From positions 186,001 to 250,000 of the forward strand of contig NZ_JBOBFT010000002.1 in the NCBI RefSeq assembly GCF_050587525.1: a stretch of 64,000 nucleotides of DNA, given 5' to 3'. The DNA comes from Plantibacter sp050587525. Lineage in GTDB: Bacteria > Actinomycetota > Actinomycetes > Actinomycetales > Microbacteriaceae. Both the position numbers and the translations under genes were made by a program. Shown here one piece after another: positions 16,601-24,897 of this stretch (positions within the stretch are counted from its first letter, which is position 1; the number at the start of each line of letters is the position of its first letter). The notes under the pieces were generated by a model that worked only from the letters and a program-made list of their open reading frames with translations, searched no databases and was not told the origin of the DNA.

Positions 16601-19600
16601 TGGCGTCGGTCGTCGCCGGTGCGTTCGTGACCGAGTAGGTCGCCGAGGTCGCACCCGGGATGTTCGTCCAGGTGTACCCGTCAGGCGTCTGCATCCACTG
16701 GTAGTGCAGATCCTGCTTGCTCGTGGCCTCGACGGAGAACGACGTGTCCTTGCCGGTCACGAGGCTGACGCCCTTCGGCTGCTTCGTGACGGTGATCGGT
16801 TCGAGCGTCGTGTACGGCGGGACGCCGCCGTCGAGGCTGAGTCCAACGCCCATGGGCGGCTTCTGCGGGTCGGCGCTCAGGCCGCTCGTGTGCCAGTAGC
16901 TGGACAGGCCGCTGCGGTACTGGAAGTCGACCATGTCGGTCGGCCAGGAGCCCCAGTTCGGGTTCGCCGCCTTGGCTTCGTCGGGGATGGCCGATGCCGC
17001 TTCGCGTCCCGAGTTCGGGTCGTTCGCGTCGATGAGGCGGTGGTAGTCGACGCCGGCGTAGACCGGCGTGGATGTGATCGTGTCGCCCGAGATCGAGACG
17101 TTCTTGAGGTTGAGGATCGTCATGTCCTTCTCCGGCGGGAGCGGGACCTTGACGTTCGGGTCCGCCATCGATGCCGCGAAGCCGGACAGTTCCGCCTTCA
17201 TCACGCCGTTGCCGGCTGCGTCGATGGTGAGCTTCGGGTCCGTGACCGACCACGGCACCAGGCCGCCGTAGGAGTAGACCGTGAAGGAGCCCTTCCACTG
17301 GATGACCGTTTCGCCGGTCTCCGGGTTGGTCGTGCCGGTGCCGTTCGTGAAGAGGACGCGCTGACGAGCGTCACCGTTCTCGATCGGGGTGCACCGGTTC
17401 TCCTTGGTGACCTCGATGGCTGCGCCGTTCGCTGCGCGCTTGATGAGGACGACGTCGCCGTCCTTCGTCTTGTAGCTCGCGTCGGTGCCGTCGGCGATGC
17501 CTGCGACGAAGTAGCTGCACGCCCCGTTGGCGGATGCGCCCTGCGAGACGGCGTTGATGCCCCACTCGAAGGTCGCATGCTCGACGGGGTTCAGGACGAC
17601 GGGCTTCGGGACGACGGTCAGTGTGACCGTGTCGCTCGTGACGGTGCCTGCGACGACGACGCGGAACTTCGCGTCGGTGTCGGCTGCTGCCGTCGTCACG
17701 CTGAGCGTGCGGTCGGTCGCGCCCTGGACGTCCGCCCAGTCGGTGCCGTCGCTGCTGCGCTGCCACTGGTAGCTGATCGGGTTGCCGGAGGCGTTGACGG
17801 TGAACGTCGCGGCCTTGCCCTCATCGGCCGTGACGTCCTTCGGCTGCGTGCTGATCTCTGCGGGGGTCTGCTGGATCGACACGGTGAAGGGCAGCGTCGG
17901 CTTCTTGAGGTTCAGGCCGGTGCAGCTCGTCGTGTAGTAGTGCGTGCGGACGGATGACGGGACGAAGTTGATCCAGTCGGTCGGCCAGGCGCCGCCGATG
18001 CCGTCGCAGAGAGTGTTCTTGACGACGCCGTCGACGGAGTAGGTGCGGCCGGCGTAGTCGGGGACGACGGAGATGACGCCGTCCTTCACCGTGACCTTGG
18101 AGAGGGTGACGGTCGTGATGCGGGTGGGGCCCACTGCGGGCGTCGGGTTGCCGGACATGTCGACCGCTGCCGGGATGTAGGCCTCGAAGCTCAGTGAGCC
18201 GGTGCCGTCGGGGTTGATCGTGAGGATCGGCTTGCGGAGGGTCTCGTCGGGTGCGCCGAACTGGCCGCTGTAGGCGTTGATGACCCAGTCGCCGGTGTCG
18301 GCCCACGTGATCGTGCCGGCGCCGGTCGCCTCGTCGAGGGTTCCCGTTCCGCCGTCGAAGCGGACGAGGGTGAAGTCGGTGTCCTTGTCGACGTCATTGC
18401 CGGTGACGGTCTTGCCGTTCGTGGTGGTGAGGCTGACGTTCTTCCCGTTTGCCTTCTGCGACCAGGGGCCGAAGACGCCGTACTGCGCGTAGGCGGTGTA
18501 AGCCCATTCGAGCTGGGCGCCGGTGACCTCGATGGTCGGCTTGGCGGCGACCGTGAGGGCCGCGGGGTCGGAGGTGACGGGCTTCGCCGCGGCGTTGTCG
18601 ACGATCACTCGGAACGATGCGCCGTTGTCGGCCGCCGTTGCTGTGAACGCGTACGTGGCGGCGTTCGCGCCGTCGATGTTCGCCCAGTCGGTGCCGTTGC
18701 CGCTCCGCTGCCACTGGTAGCTGAGCGGTGCGTCACCGGCCGCGGTGACGGCGAACGACGCCGTGGCGCCGTCCGCGACGGATGCGGCCGCGGGCTGGGT
18801 CGTGATCGACGCCGGCACCTTCTCCGGTTCCGTGGGCGCCGCCGAGTAGCTCACGCTGAGCGGGAGCATCGGCTTCGCCTTGTCGGTCGATCCTCCGCTC
18901 GAGTACCAGTACGGGGCCTGGCCGGTGAGCGCCTGGAAGTTGACGAACGACTGCGGGAACGAGCCGGAGGTCGCGTTGCCGAGCACCTGGTCGGGCTGGT
19001 CGGCTGGCGGGGTGATCTGCACGCCGAGGTAGTCGGGCGTGACCGTGATCCCGGTGTCGGTCAGTTCGACGCCGGAGAGGCTCGCGATGACCGTGTCCGG
19101 CTGTTCGGGGAGGACGACGAACTTGGTCGTGTCGGTCATGTCGGTGCCCCAGCCGCCGAGGGTCGCGGTGACCGTCCCGGTGCCGTCGGGTTCGACGGTG
19201 AGCTTGGGGTCGACGACGTAGAACTGGGTGAGGCCGGTGTAGTAGGCGACCGTGAAGGTGCCGTTCCACTGGATCTCGGCGGTGCCGGCGGACGTGTCGA
19301 CCGTGCCGGTGCCGCCGTCGATGACGACCTGGTGTCCGCTGTAGCGGTTGTTCGTGGGGGGTGAGGTGCTCGCGCCGTTGGCGTCGGTCCGGAGCCCCGC
19401 CCAGGTCGCGGGCGCGGTGCCGCCGGTGGCGGTCTGCTTCTCGATGTGCACGTTGCCGGCGCCGTTGTTCGCGGCGTTCCATTCGGCCTCGGTGATGAGG
19501 TCGGCGGCGTCGACCTTGTTGATGTTGCCTGCGCTCAGGAGGTTGAATCCGCCGTTGAACGCGGAGTTGTTGGTCTCGTTGTTGACGCCCCAACGGAACA

Positions 19601-19805
19601 CGGCGTCCGTCACGGAGTGGCTGCCCGCAGGGGCTGCAGCGGGTGCCGCGCTGGCCGGGGCGGCGGCCGTGAGCCCGAGGGCGACGACGGCGATCGAGGT
19701 CAGGAGGGTCGTCGCGGCCCGGAAGGGGCGACGCCTGGGCGCCGCGCTCGGCGGGCCGCTCGGTGGACTGCTGTGTGCGCCTGGGGCGCTGCGTGGGACG
19801 GGCAA
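13635..19805 (-). CDS. Giant HtaA/Ig-domain surface protein with LASTG sorting signal
   Basis: A 2,056-residue secreted wall protein expected to capture haem at the cell surface. A TTG start with ACGGAG 6 nt upstream is followed by an n-region (PRRRPFR), a hydrophobic core and AAPASA as the signal peptide end (~53). Three HtaA haem-binding domains lie at ~66-322, ~424-645 and ~740-995 (FRWGVNN, LEWAYTAY, FEWGINAV; each ends with a Trp/Tyr-rich block such as SFPQSFVNFQALTGQAPYWY). They are separated by Ig-like domains with ITTQPAA...YQWQRS...TYAFTATAADNG...FRV patterns; about eight more Ig-like or related beta domains fill ~1000-1990. The C-terminus is LASTG (~2017), a hydrophobic helix and RRRREQ, fitting a class E (LAXTG) sortase substrate. 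It is controlled by the iron boxes 83 bp upstream. Individual haem ligands cannot be assigned by eye. Confidence 0.88.
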   Translation of the reverse strand: MPVPRSAPGAHSSPPSGPPSAAPRRRPFRAATTLLTSIAVVALGLTAAAPASAAPAAAPAGSHSVTDAVFRWGVNNETNNSAFNGGFNLLSAGNINKVDAADLITEAEWNAANNGAGNVHIEKQTATGGTAPATWAGLRTDANGASTSPPTNNRYSGHQVVIDGGTGTVDTSAGTAEIQWNGTFTVAYYTGLTQFYVVDPKLTVEPDGTGTVTATLGGWGTDMTDTTKFVVLPEQPDTVIASLSGVELTDTGITVTPDYLGVQITPPADQPDQVLGNATSGSFPQSFVNFQALTGQAPYWYSSGGSTDKAKPMLPLSVSYSAAPTEPEKVPASITTQPAAASVADGATASFAVTAAGDAPLSYQWQRSGNGTDWANIDGANAATYAFTATAADNGASFRVIVDNAAAKPVTSDPAALTVAAKPTIEVTGAQLEWAYTAYAQYGVFGPWSQKANGKNVSLTTTNGKTVTGNDVDKDTDFTLVRFDGGTGTLDEATGAGTITWADTGDWVINAYSGQFGAPDETLRKPILTINPDGTGSLSFEAYIPAAVDMSGNPTPAVGPTRITTVTLSKVTVKDGVISVVPDYAGRTYSVDGVVKNTLCDGIGGAWPTDWINFVPSSVRTHYYTTSCTGLNLKKPTLPFTVSIQQTPAEISTQPKDVTADEGKAATFTVNASGNPISYQWQRSSDGTDWADVQGATDRTLSVTTAAADTDAKFRVVVAGTVTSDTVTLTVVPKPVVLNPVEHATFEWGINAVSQGASANGACSYFVAGIADGTDASYKTKDGDVVLIKRAANGAAIEVTKENRCTPIENGDARQRVLFTNGTGTTNPETGETVIQWKGSFTVYSYGGLVPWSVTDPKLTIDAAGNGVMKAELSGFAASMADPNVKVPLPPEKDMTILNLKNVSISGDTITSTPVYAGVDYHRLIDANDPNSGREAASAIPDEAKAANPNWGSWPTDMVDFQYRSGLSSYWHTSGLSADPQKPPMGVGLSLDGGVPPYTTLEPITVTKQPKGVSLVTGKDTSFSVEATSKQDLHYQWMQTPDGYTWTNIPGATSATYSVTNAPATTDATYVKVRITNDGLSVDSDSARFRVNAQTLLVEEYPVGDETVFAGSDLYLSAYFSGFPDPSYTPQLSSDGGKTWTDLAPAQDYSNYQIPNIPESYDGSLYRLLVTNGYDTVESKPASLHVLPKPSSPTLAVAPESLPGSGAIDPAVETNVYIRGGGFPDPTADVTVAVVPTASWNARGATYTAPDAVWKNDIQSQWNFTKGYFTFVPTIEPGLLDPNVAYSAVVFNKNTTDRSYDAGIVLPIIGQGAPTITAQPTNVTAPVTPATGDATASFTVAATGTPSPQISWQKRFGTAEWTTIDGAEAATLNVAYTASDNGTSYRAVVTNGLGSSVTSDAAKLTVGTAPAITSQPIAASVLPKQTATYSVGVAGDDAAVQWQRLDAGSSTWKDLAGETKTTLNVTAAKTDDGAAFRAVVTGSIPTEINGSVFSVTSAAAGLTVQTTAIAITKQPASWVAPVTPVTGPATVSFGIEATAQPALKSIQWQRLIGSTWTDVVGATESVYAFAYTETDSGSQFRAVVTNTADESATSHVATLTVGTPAVITAQPASVTAVDGTKVDFTVAFAGTGTTVRWQSLAAGASTWTDVAGATGTTLQVPAVLAVSGTAYRAVVTGTIPTEITDASLAGISSLLASEQAVLTVTVPATITTQPGSITAPVAPVAGSPVARFTVGVAGSPVPTVTWERQIAGGEWTSIDGASGAVLDVAYTAADNGNQYRAVVTNGVGETIRSNAATLTVGEQAAIAGQPTAVTVASGADATFTVEVSGSPAPAVQWQKQALGSTSWTDVQGATGTTLTVASADVRGGESYRAVVSNPIPTTVGGTGGSSVTSSAAAITLTAPASAPKPLTDEQLNAATPNTTVTIDGITGSTVVVNVGAKHAGQFVGATVYSTPQWLGWNLVDASGTVTLTLPEGLPAGDHRIAIVDASGALIGVATFTVTVTVNPDGTTTSTAKLASTGADPVLPILGAALFLIAGAWLAVSARRRREQGVLIG

Positions 19806-19887
19806 GGCGAACTCCGTTTACTGTGACGAAGGGGAAGCCGGGAACCGCTCGGGGAGCGGCGTCGCGAGTGCGACGATCCAAGCGAAG

Positions 19888-19906
19888 TTAGCCTAGCCTT
19901 AACTAA
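19888..19906 (-). promoter_or_regulatory. Iron box 1 of the divergent haem-surface promoter
   Basis: Read on the minus strand, TTAGTTAAGGCTAGGCTAA matches the DtxR consensus at about 15 of 19 positions. It is nearest the giant HtaA gene. With iron box 3 it forms perfect 14-bp inverted arms (TTAGCCTAGCCTTA). Confidence 0.85.
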
Positions 19907-19907
19907 G

Positions 19908-19926
19908 TAAGGTAATCCATACCTAA
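19908..19926. promoter_or_regulatory. Iron box 2 (central, weaker)
   Basis: TAAGGTAATCCATACCTAA is a looser dyad with the DtxR layout (about 13 of 19), between and slightly overlapping the two stronger boxes, so repressor dimers could line the whole 54 bp. Confidence 0.6.
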
Positions 19927-19941
19927 TTAAGGCTAGGCTAA
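19923..19941 (+). promoter_or_regulatory. Iron box 3 of the divergent haem-surface promoter
   Basis: CTAATTAAGGCTAGGCTAA is 17/19 identical to box 1 in the opposite orientation. It lies 92 bp upstream of the two-gene plus-strand operon. Confidence 0.85.
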
Positions 19942-20032
19942 GAACCGGCTGACGGAACTGCCGCTCCCACCGCGCGAGGCCGCTCTCGCCAGCCCTCCCA
20001 CAGCAGCTCCCCCACCGCAGGAGAGAATCGGC

Positions 20033-21130
20033 ATGACCGCGAGCACCACCAGCCATCCAGCCGTTGCAGGCGCCCCGCTCGTCGGCGCGCGAACGCACGC
20101 ACGTTCCGACCTCCGACCGGATGCCGGAGCGGGTGGCCGCCTCGGCTCACGTCTTCGGCGGTTCGGCAGACGTCCCGTGTTCGCGGCGGCGCTCGTCGCC
20201 GGCATCGCCCTGGCTGCAGCCGGCGTGCCGCTCTCCGTCCCCGCCCCGGCCCACGCCGCCGGCAGTGTCACGACCCACGTCGTGGACCGCCCCGACCTGC
20301 AGAACGTCGCAGACCCCAACTACCTCACCCAGGTGCAGGTCACGGGATCCGGGTTCCAGTCCATCGTCAACGGGCACGGCGGCATCTACGTCCTCTTCGG
20401 CTGGGCGGAGCCCGGCGAATCCTGGAAGCCGAGCAACGGCGGCACCACGGGCGGCGAGTACCGCTACGTCCCCGATGACGAGACCAATCCGACCGGATAC
20501 GCCCTCTTCGTGACCTTCCCCGGCGGCGACACGAGCTACGCGGCCAACGGCGGCGAGGTCGATGCCGCGGGCAACTGGTCCGGCGTCATCAGCATCCCGG
20601 GATCCACCTTCCAGGCCTTCGACCGCAGCGGCAACGCGACCACGGTCGACTGCCGGCAGGTCCAGTGCGGCATCATCACGATCGGCGCGCACGGTGTGAA
20701 GAACGCGAACAACGAGAGCTTCACGCCCATCACCTTCACGGATCTCTACAGCGGGGATACGAACGCCCAGGTGGCCGCGCCGCCCGCGCCGGCGGCTGCT
20801 CCCGTGAGCACACCGGAGCCGACGATCGTCTCGAGCACGATCGTCGCCAAGCCGAACGAGCTGGCCGCGGCGTCGGCGACCGACGACCTCGTGCCGCTCC
20901 TGACCGGAGCCATCATCGGCGTCGGGGCCCTCGCGATCGGGGCCGTGGCCTTCCTCGTGTGGGCGGTCGTGTCCGGCAGGAAGCGTGCGGCAAAGGCTGA
21001 ACTCGTGGCCGCGGGGGCGGGAGCCGCAACAGGGTCCGGAGCGGGTGCGGGCAGCGGGACGACGACCGCCGGAAGCCCTCCCGACGAATCGCCCTCCATC
21101 GATCAGCCGTCCGGCGACGCGTCCCGATGA
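20033..21130 (+). CDS. Secreted, membrane-anchored HtaA-locus protein
   Basis: A 365-residue exported protein of unknown exact role. A strong AGGAGAG site precedes ATG 20033. A long basic n-region (LGSRLRRFGRR) leads to a signal peptide ending PAPAHA (~76). The extracellular domain has VQVTGSGFQSIVNGHGGIYV, FGWAEPGESWKP and YRYVPDDE, a beta-domain type that accompanies HtaA domains; the giant protein has a related stretch (VYIRGGGFPDP). A Pro/Ala linker, one membrane helix (~285-308) and a Gly/Ala/Thr-rich cytoplasmic tail follow. It lacks a full HtaA signature, so it may be an accessory or relay protein. First gene of an iron-box operon, ATGA-overlapping the next. Confidence 0.78.
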   Translation: MTASTTSHPAVAGAPLVGARTHARSDLRPDAGAGGRLGSRLRRFGRRPVFAAALVAGIALAAAGVPLSVPAPAHAAGSVTTHVVDRPDLQNVADPNYLTQVQVTGSGFQSIVNGHGGIYVLFGWAEPGESWKPSNGGTTGGEYRYVPDDETNPTGYALFVTFPGGDTSYAANGGEVDAAGNWSGVISIPGSTFQAFDRSGNATTVDCRQVQCGIITIGAHGVKNANNESFTPITFTDLYSGDTNAQVAAPPAPAAAPVSTPEPTIVSSTIVAKPNELAAASATDDLVPLLTGAIIGVGALAIGAVAFLVWAVVSGRKRAAKAELVAAGAGAATGSGAGAGSGTTTAGSPPDESPSIDQPSGDASR

Positions 21131-24100
21131 TGCGGGCGATGCGACGCCGCACGACGACCGCGCTCGGCGCCGCCCTCAGCCTGGCGGTCATCGCCTCCGG
21201 AGCCGGCGCGGGAGCCGGAGCCGCATTCGCCACGATCGACGGCGCGGATCCGTCCGCGCTCACGGTGACGACGAATCCGTCGATCGCGGCGCCCGTCCTC
21301 GAGTCGGCGGCGCCCGAAGCGCTCACGCTCAGCTGGCCGTCCCCTGCACCGGATGCACTCGCCGCTCTGCAGGGCGGCGTCGCCACGGACACGCACCTCC
21401 TGTTGTACCCGGCCGAGGCGATCCTCCCGGGAGATCCCGACGCCGCGGCGGACGCGATCGCTCCGTCTCCCCTCGCCGAGCTCGACCCGACGCCCGGAGT
21501 GCCCGCGGCGTCTCCCGGTGCACCGGACGCGCCCGACACGAGTCCGTTCACGATCGTGGACGCGACCCTCGAGCGGCCACTCGCCTCCGGAGAGACGGCC
21601 GTCAGCATCGGCGGCCTGCAGGCGTCGACCTCCTATCGAATCGTCACGCGGTTCCTCGGGACGAGCGCTTCGCCCGATGCCGCAGTCGGCACCCCCGCAG
21701 TCGGCACCCCGGCAGTCGGCACCTCCGCTCTCGACTCCGTCGCGACTGCGGCGACGAGCACCCTCGCCGAACCCGAACGACCCGCGGAGCCAGAGCCCTC
21801 CAGCGAGTCGAGCACGCCGACCCCGAACCCCGCACAGGCGTCGCCGACCCCGTCGCCCTCCGCCGACCCGACGCCGTCGAACGACTTCGCCTCGCAGCGG
21901 TCCGCGATCGCAGCGGCTGCGGCGCCCGGCGTCCCCGACGCACCGAACGCGACTCCCCTCAGCGACAGCGCCATCACCGTGTCGTGGCCCGCCGTCTCCT
22001 CCGGCGCCCCCGTCCGTTTCTACGTCATCGACGTGTACCGGGGCGGAGACCGCGTCAAGACGATCCCGAACCTCGATCCGCTCCTCGTCGGCACGACCTA
22101 CGACGTCACGGGGCTCGCCGCGCACACGGCCTACACCTTCACGATCACGGCACAGGGCACCGATGCGTCGAGTGCGCCATCCGCCCCGTCGGAAGCCGTC
22201 TCCACCCTGCGCGGCGCCCCCGGTGCACCGTCGAAGCCCATCGTCGCCGCGTCGGCGACGGACCCGCTCGGCATCGATGCGTCCTGGACCGCCCCCGCAT
22301 CGGACGGCGGCTACGCCCTCACGGGCTACCGGCTCGAGCTCTTCGCGGGCACGACCATCAACCTCAGCAACCTCGTCGCCACGACCGAGGTCGGGGCCGA
22401 CACGACGACGCACGCCTTCGGCCGCGTGGGGCTCGTCGGCAGTTCGCTCTCCGTACGGGTGACGGCACTCAACGGCGCAGGGGAGACCTCCTCGCCGCTC
22501 AGCGCCTCCGTACGCGTCGAAGCGACCGCCGTGCCGTCGACCCGCGTCGCCCAGCCCAAGTTGACGGAACTCGGCCCCGGCCGCCTCGGCGCCGAATGGA
22601 CCACAGCGACCGGAGCGACCGCATCGACCGGCTACCTGGCGACGATCGCGACCACTGAGGGCCTCAGCTCGTCGGCGATCGTCGGCGTCGTCGACCTCGG
22701 CACTGGCTTCGGCCAGAGCGGGACGCTGACGGCGACGCTGCCCGACCAGCCCGGCGGCCGCGCCTACACGGTGCAGATCACGGCGTACGAACGGATCGAT
22801 GCGCAGGCGAAGCGCTACCGGGTCACCTCGCTCAAGAGCGCGGCCGTGCAGGCGTCCGGCGCATCGGCTCCGCAACGTGCAGACCGGCCGACGACCCTCA
22901 CGAGCGATGGCGCGGACCGCCTCACGGTCGCGGGCGCCGGCATCGCGAACGGCCGCGCCAACGGCTCACCCGTCACGGCGTTCGAACTCACCCTCTACCG
23001 GGCCGGGAGCTCGACCGCCGTCGGCAAGACGCAGGTGCCCGCGGTCACGAACCCGGACGATCCCGATCGTATGCTGCAGACGGCATACACCTTCACCGGC
23101 CTCGACCGCTCGACGACGTACACGGTCACGGCGGCCGCCGTGAACGCTGCCGGCACAGGTCCAGCGTCGACGTCGAGCGCCGCGGTCACCACGCTCGCGA
23201 AAGCGGTCCCCGGCTCAGTCCCGCCCGCCATCACCACGCTCGCAGCACTGCGAACCGCGATGGCGGACGGCTCCGTCCGCATGGTCACGGCGGAGGAGGC
23301 CGGCATCGGGAGGACCGTCGAACCGACGTCGATGCTCTCCGCGACGTTCCCCTGGAAGGGATCGGCGACGAGCGGCGAGGTCTGGCTCTACGAACCCCTC
23401 ACCTACCTCGGACAGTTCTCGGTGAAGGACGGCGTCCTCACGACCACCGTCCGCATCGGCGAGGTCGACGACGGCGACTACGCCCTCTCCTTCGTGCCGG
23501 ACGGGCAGGCCGCGAAAGGCTCGAGGGCCGATACCGCGAATCGCGCTTCGGCCGATCGCATCGCCGCCGTCCCCTTCACGGTCGCCGCGAACCGGTCCGG
23601 CCCGACGACGATCGACAACGCCGTGCTCCGCTGGGGATTCAGCCACGAGGCCGGCAACGGTGCGTTCTTCGGAGGCTGCAACTTCCTCACGGCCGGTCGC
23701 ATCCCCGACATCGGGCACGGCGAGGTCCTGACCCCCGACCGCTACTCGGCGCAGTCCGGGCCCGTCAGCATCGAGAAGCCCGGTGCGTCCGGCGCCTACG
23801 AGCTCGCACGCTACGAGACCCGCTGCACGGACCGCAACGGCAAGCCCGTCGACTCCAACGTCAACAGCCCCTTCACGGATGCACAGCTCGTCATCGTCGG
23901 CGGCGCCGGAACGGTCGACCCCTCCACGAACAGCGGGACGATCCAGTGGAAGGGCGACTTCTCCGTCGCCTTCTACGGCGGCCTGACGTTCTGGTACGGC
24001 TCGGACCCGAAGCTCACCGTCGAGAACGGCGTCGGCACCCTCACCGCGACGGCGAGCGGCTACGGCACGGACATGGACGATCTCAGCAAATGGGTCCCGA

Positions 24101-24681
24101 TCCCTCCGCGCGAGATCGTGCTCGGCACCCTCCACGGCGTGACGATGCGCTCCGACGGCTTCACCGTCTCCCCCGACTACGTCGGCGTGAAGATCGCGCA
24201 GGGCGAGCAGGTCGGGCGGGACGGGACGAACGGCTCGTACTGGGGGTCCTTCCCGCAGAGCTTCGTCGACTTCCAGCAGCTCACCGGCCAGTTCTCCTAC
24301 TGGTTCACGAGCGGGGGACGCCAGGATCCGGGCAAGGTCGCGGCTCCGTTGACGGTCGGTTTCGATGCCGCGACGTTCGTGGCAGTGCCTCCCGCGCAGA
24401 GCGGTGATGGGAGCATGCCGTCGCTCGTCCCGAACGCAAAGCAACCGCCCCGCTCCCTGAAGGCCCCTGCGCCGCTGCCCCCTCCGGCTGCGGCCGCGGC
24501 AGGTGTGGGCGGCACGATCTACGAGACCGTCACGGTCGTGCAGGAGGGGCAGGTGGTCCCGGCATCGCAAGTCGTGCCGCTGTTCCTCGCGCTCCTCGTG
24601 CTCCTCGGCGGTGTCACGGTCGTGGCCGCCGCCGGAGGTGGCCTCATCGCGTCCGGCCTGATCCCCATGGGCCGTCGCTGA
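21127..24681 (+). CDS. Fibronectin III-HtaA membrane-anchored haem protein
   Basis: A 1,184-residue surface protein. A signal peptide (RRRTTTALGAALSLAVIASG) is followed by a variable Pro/Ser/Ala region with the tandem AVGTPAVGTPAVGTS (~195). About four fibronectin type III-like domains span ~268-690 (SDSAITVSWPAV, TPLGI-type strands, AAHTAYTFTITAQG), then a beta domain (~693-800) and one HtaA domain at ~828-1080 (AVLRWGFSHEAGNGAFFGG ... SFPQSFVDFQQLTGQFSYWF). It ends with a membrane helix (~1150-1180) and a GRR tail, without an LPXTG-like motif, so it stays membrane-bound. It overlaps the preceding gene by ATGA. With the wall-linked giant protein it suggests a wall-to-membrane haem relay to HmuTUV; the relay is inferred. 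Confidence 0.85.
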   Translation: MMRAMRRRTTTALGAALSLAVIASGAGAGAGAAFATIDGADPSALTVTTNPSIAAPVLESAAPEALTLSWPSPAPDALAALQGGVATDTHLLLYPAEAILPGDPDAAADAIAPSPLAELDPTPGVPAASPGAPDAPDTSPFTIVDATLERPLASGETAVSIGGLQASTSYRIVTRFLGTSASPDAAVGTPAVGTPAVGTSALDSVATAATSTLAEPERPAEPEPSSESSTPTPNPAQASPTPSPSADPTPSNDFASQRSAIAAAAAPGVPDAPNATPLSDSAITVSWPAVSSGAPVRFYVIDVYRGGDRVKTIPNLDPLLVGTTYDVTGLAAHTAYTFTITAQGTDASSAPSAPSEAVSTLRGAPGAPSKPIVAASATDPLGIDASWTAPASDGGYALTGYRLELFAGTTINLSNLVATTEVGADTTTHAFGRVGLVGSSLSVRVTALNGAGETSSPLSASVRVEATAVPSTRVAQPKLTELGPGRLGAEWTTATGATASTGYLATIATTEGLSSSAIVGVVDLGTGFGQSGTLTATLPDQPGGRAYTVQITAYERIDAQAKRYRVTSLKSAAVQASGASAPQRADRPTTLTSDGADRLTVAGAGIANGRANGSPVTAFELTLYRAGSSTAVGKTQVPAVTNPDDPDRMLQTAYTFTGLDRSTTYTVTAAAVNAAGTGPASTSSAAVTTLAKAVPGSVPPAITTLAALRTAMADGSVRMVTAEEAGIGRTVEPTSMLSATFPWKGSATSGEVWLYEPLTYLGQFSVKDGVLTTTVRIGEVDDGDYALSFVPDGQAAKGSRADTANRASADRIAAVPFTVAANRSGPTTIDNAVLRWGFSHEAGNGAFFGGCNFLTAGRIPDIGHGEVLTPDRYSAQSGPVSIEKPGASGAYELARYETRCTDRNGKPVDSNVNSPFTDAQLVIVGGAGTVDPSTNSGTIQWKGDFSVAFYGGLTFWYGSDPKLTVENGVGTLTATASGYGTDMDDLSKWVPIPPREIVLGTLHGVTMRSDGFTVSPDYVGVKIAQGEQVGRDGTNGSYWGSFPQSFVDFQQLTGQFSYWFTSGGRQDPGKVAAPLTVGFDAATFVAVPPAQSGDGSMPSLVPNAKQPPRSLKAPAPLPPPAAAAAGVGGTIYETVTVVQEGQVVPASQVVPLFLALLVLLGGVTVVAAAGGGLIASGLIPMGRR

Positions 24682-24792
24682 GCCGCACCCCGGACCCTGA
24701 GCCGCACCCCGGACCCTGAGCCGCACCCCGGACCCTGAGCCGCACCCCGGACCCTGAGCCGTACCCCGGACCCTGAGCCTGTCGAAGGGCAC
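24682..24792 (+). repeat. 19-bp tandem array grown from the dispersed repeat
   Basis: Directly after the stop codon, GAGCCGCACCCCGGACCCT is repeated five times (the fifth has one T substitution) and ends in a full GAGCCTGTCGAAGG unit. It shows the dispersed repeat expanding in tandem. Confidence 0.93.
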
Positions 24793-24798
24793 GAGAGC

Positions 24799-24861
24799 AG
24801 GAGAACCGCGCGACAGCAGGACGTTCCCACGCGAACGGTCCTTCTCTCGCGCGGTTCTCCT
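24799..24861. repeat. Palindromic hairpin element, family E copy 1
   Basis: AGGAGAACCGCGCGA pairs with TCGCGCGGTTCTCCT, and the inner CAGCAGGAC pairs imperfectly with GTCCTTCTC. A second copy is at 41865-41942. It lies between the convergent FnIII-HtaA gene and the SCP2-like gene. Confidence 0.85.
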
Positions 24862-24897
24862 TCACCCGTGCAGACGCGTCAGCGCATCCGGCCGGCG

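Noticed and set aside
13635..19805. Reading the giant protein as an adhesin only
   Set aside because: Ig-like repeats alone would fit an adhesin, but three HtaA-type domains and iron boxes point to haem acquisition; adhesion remains a possible second role.
24682..24792. Possible CRISPR array (19-bp units in tandem)
   Set aside because: There are no spacers between units, no cas genes, and the unit derives from the dispersed repeat.
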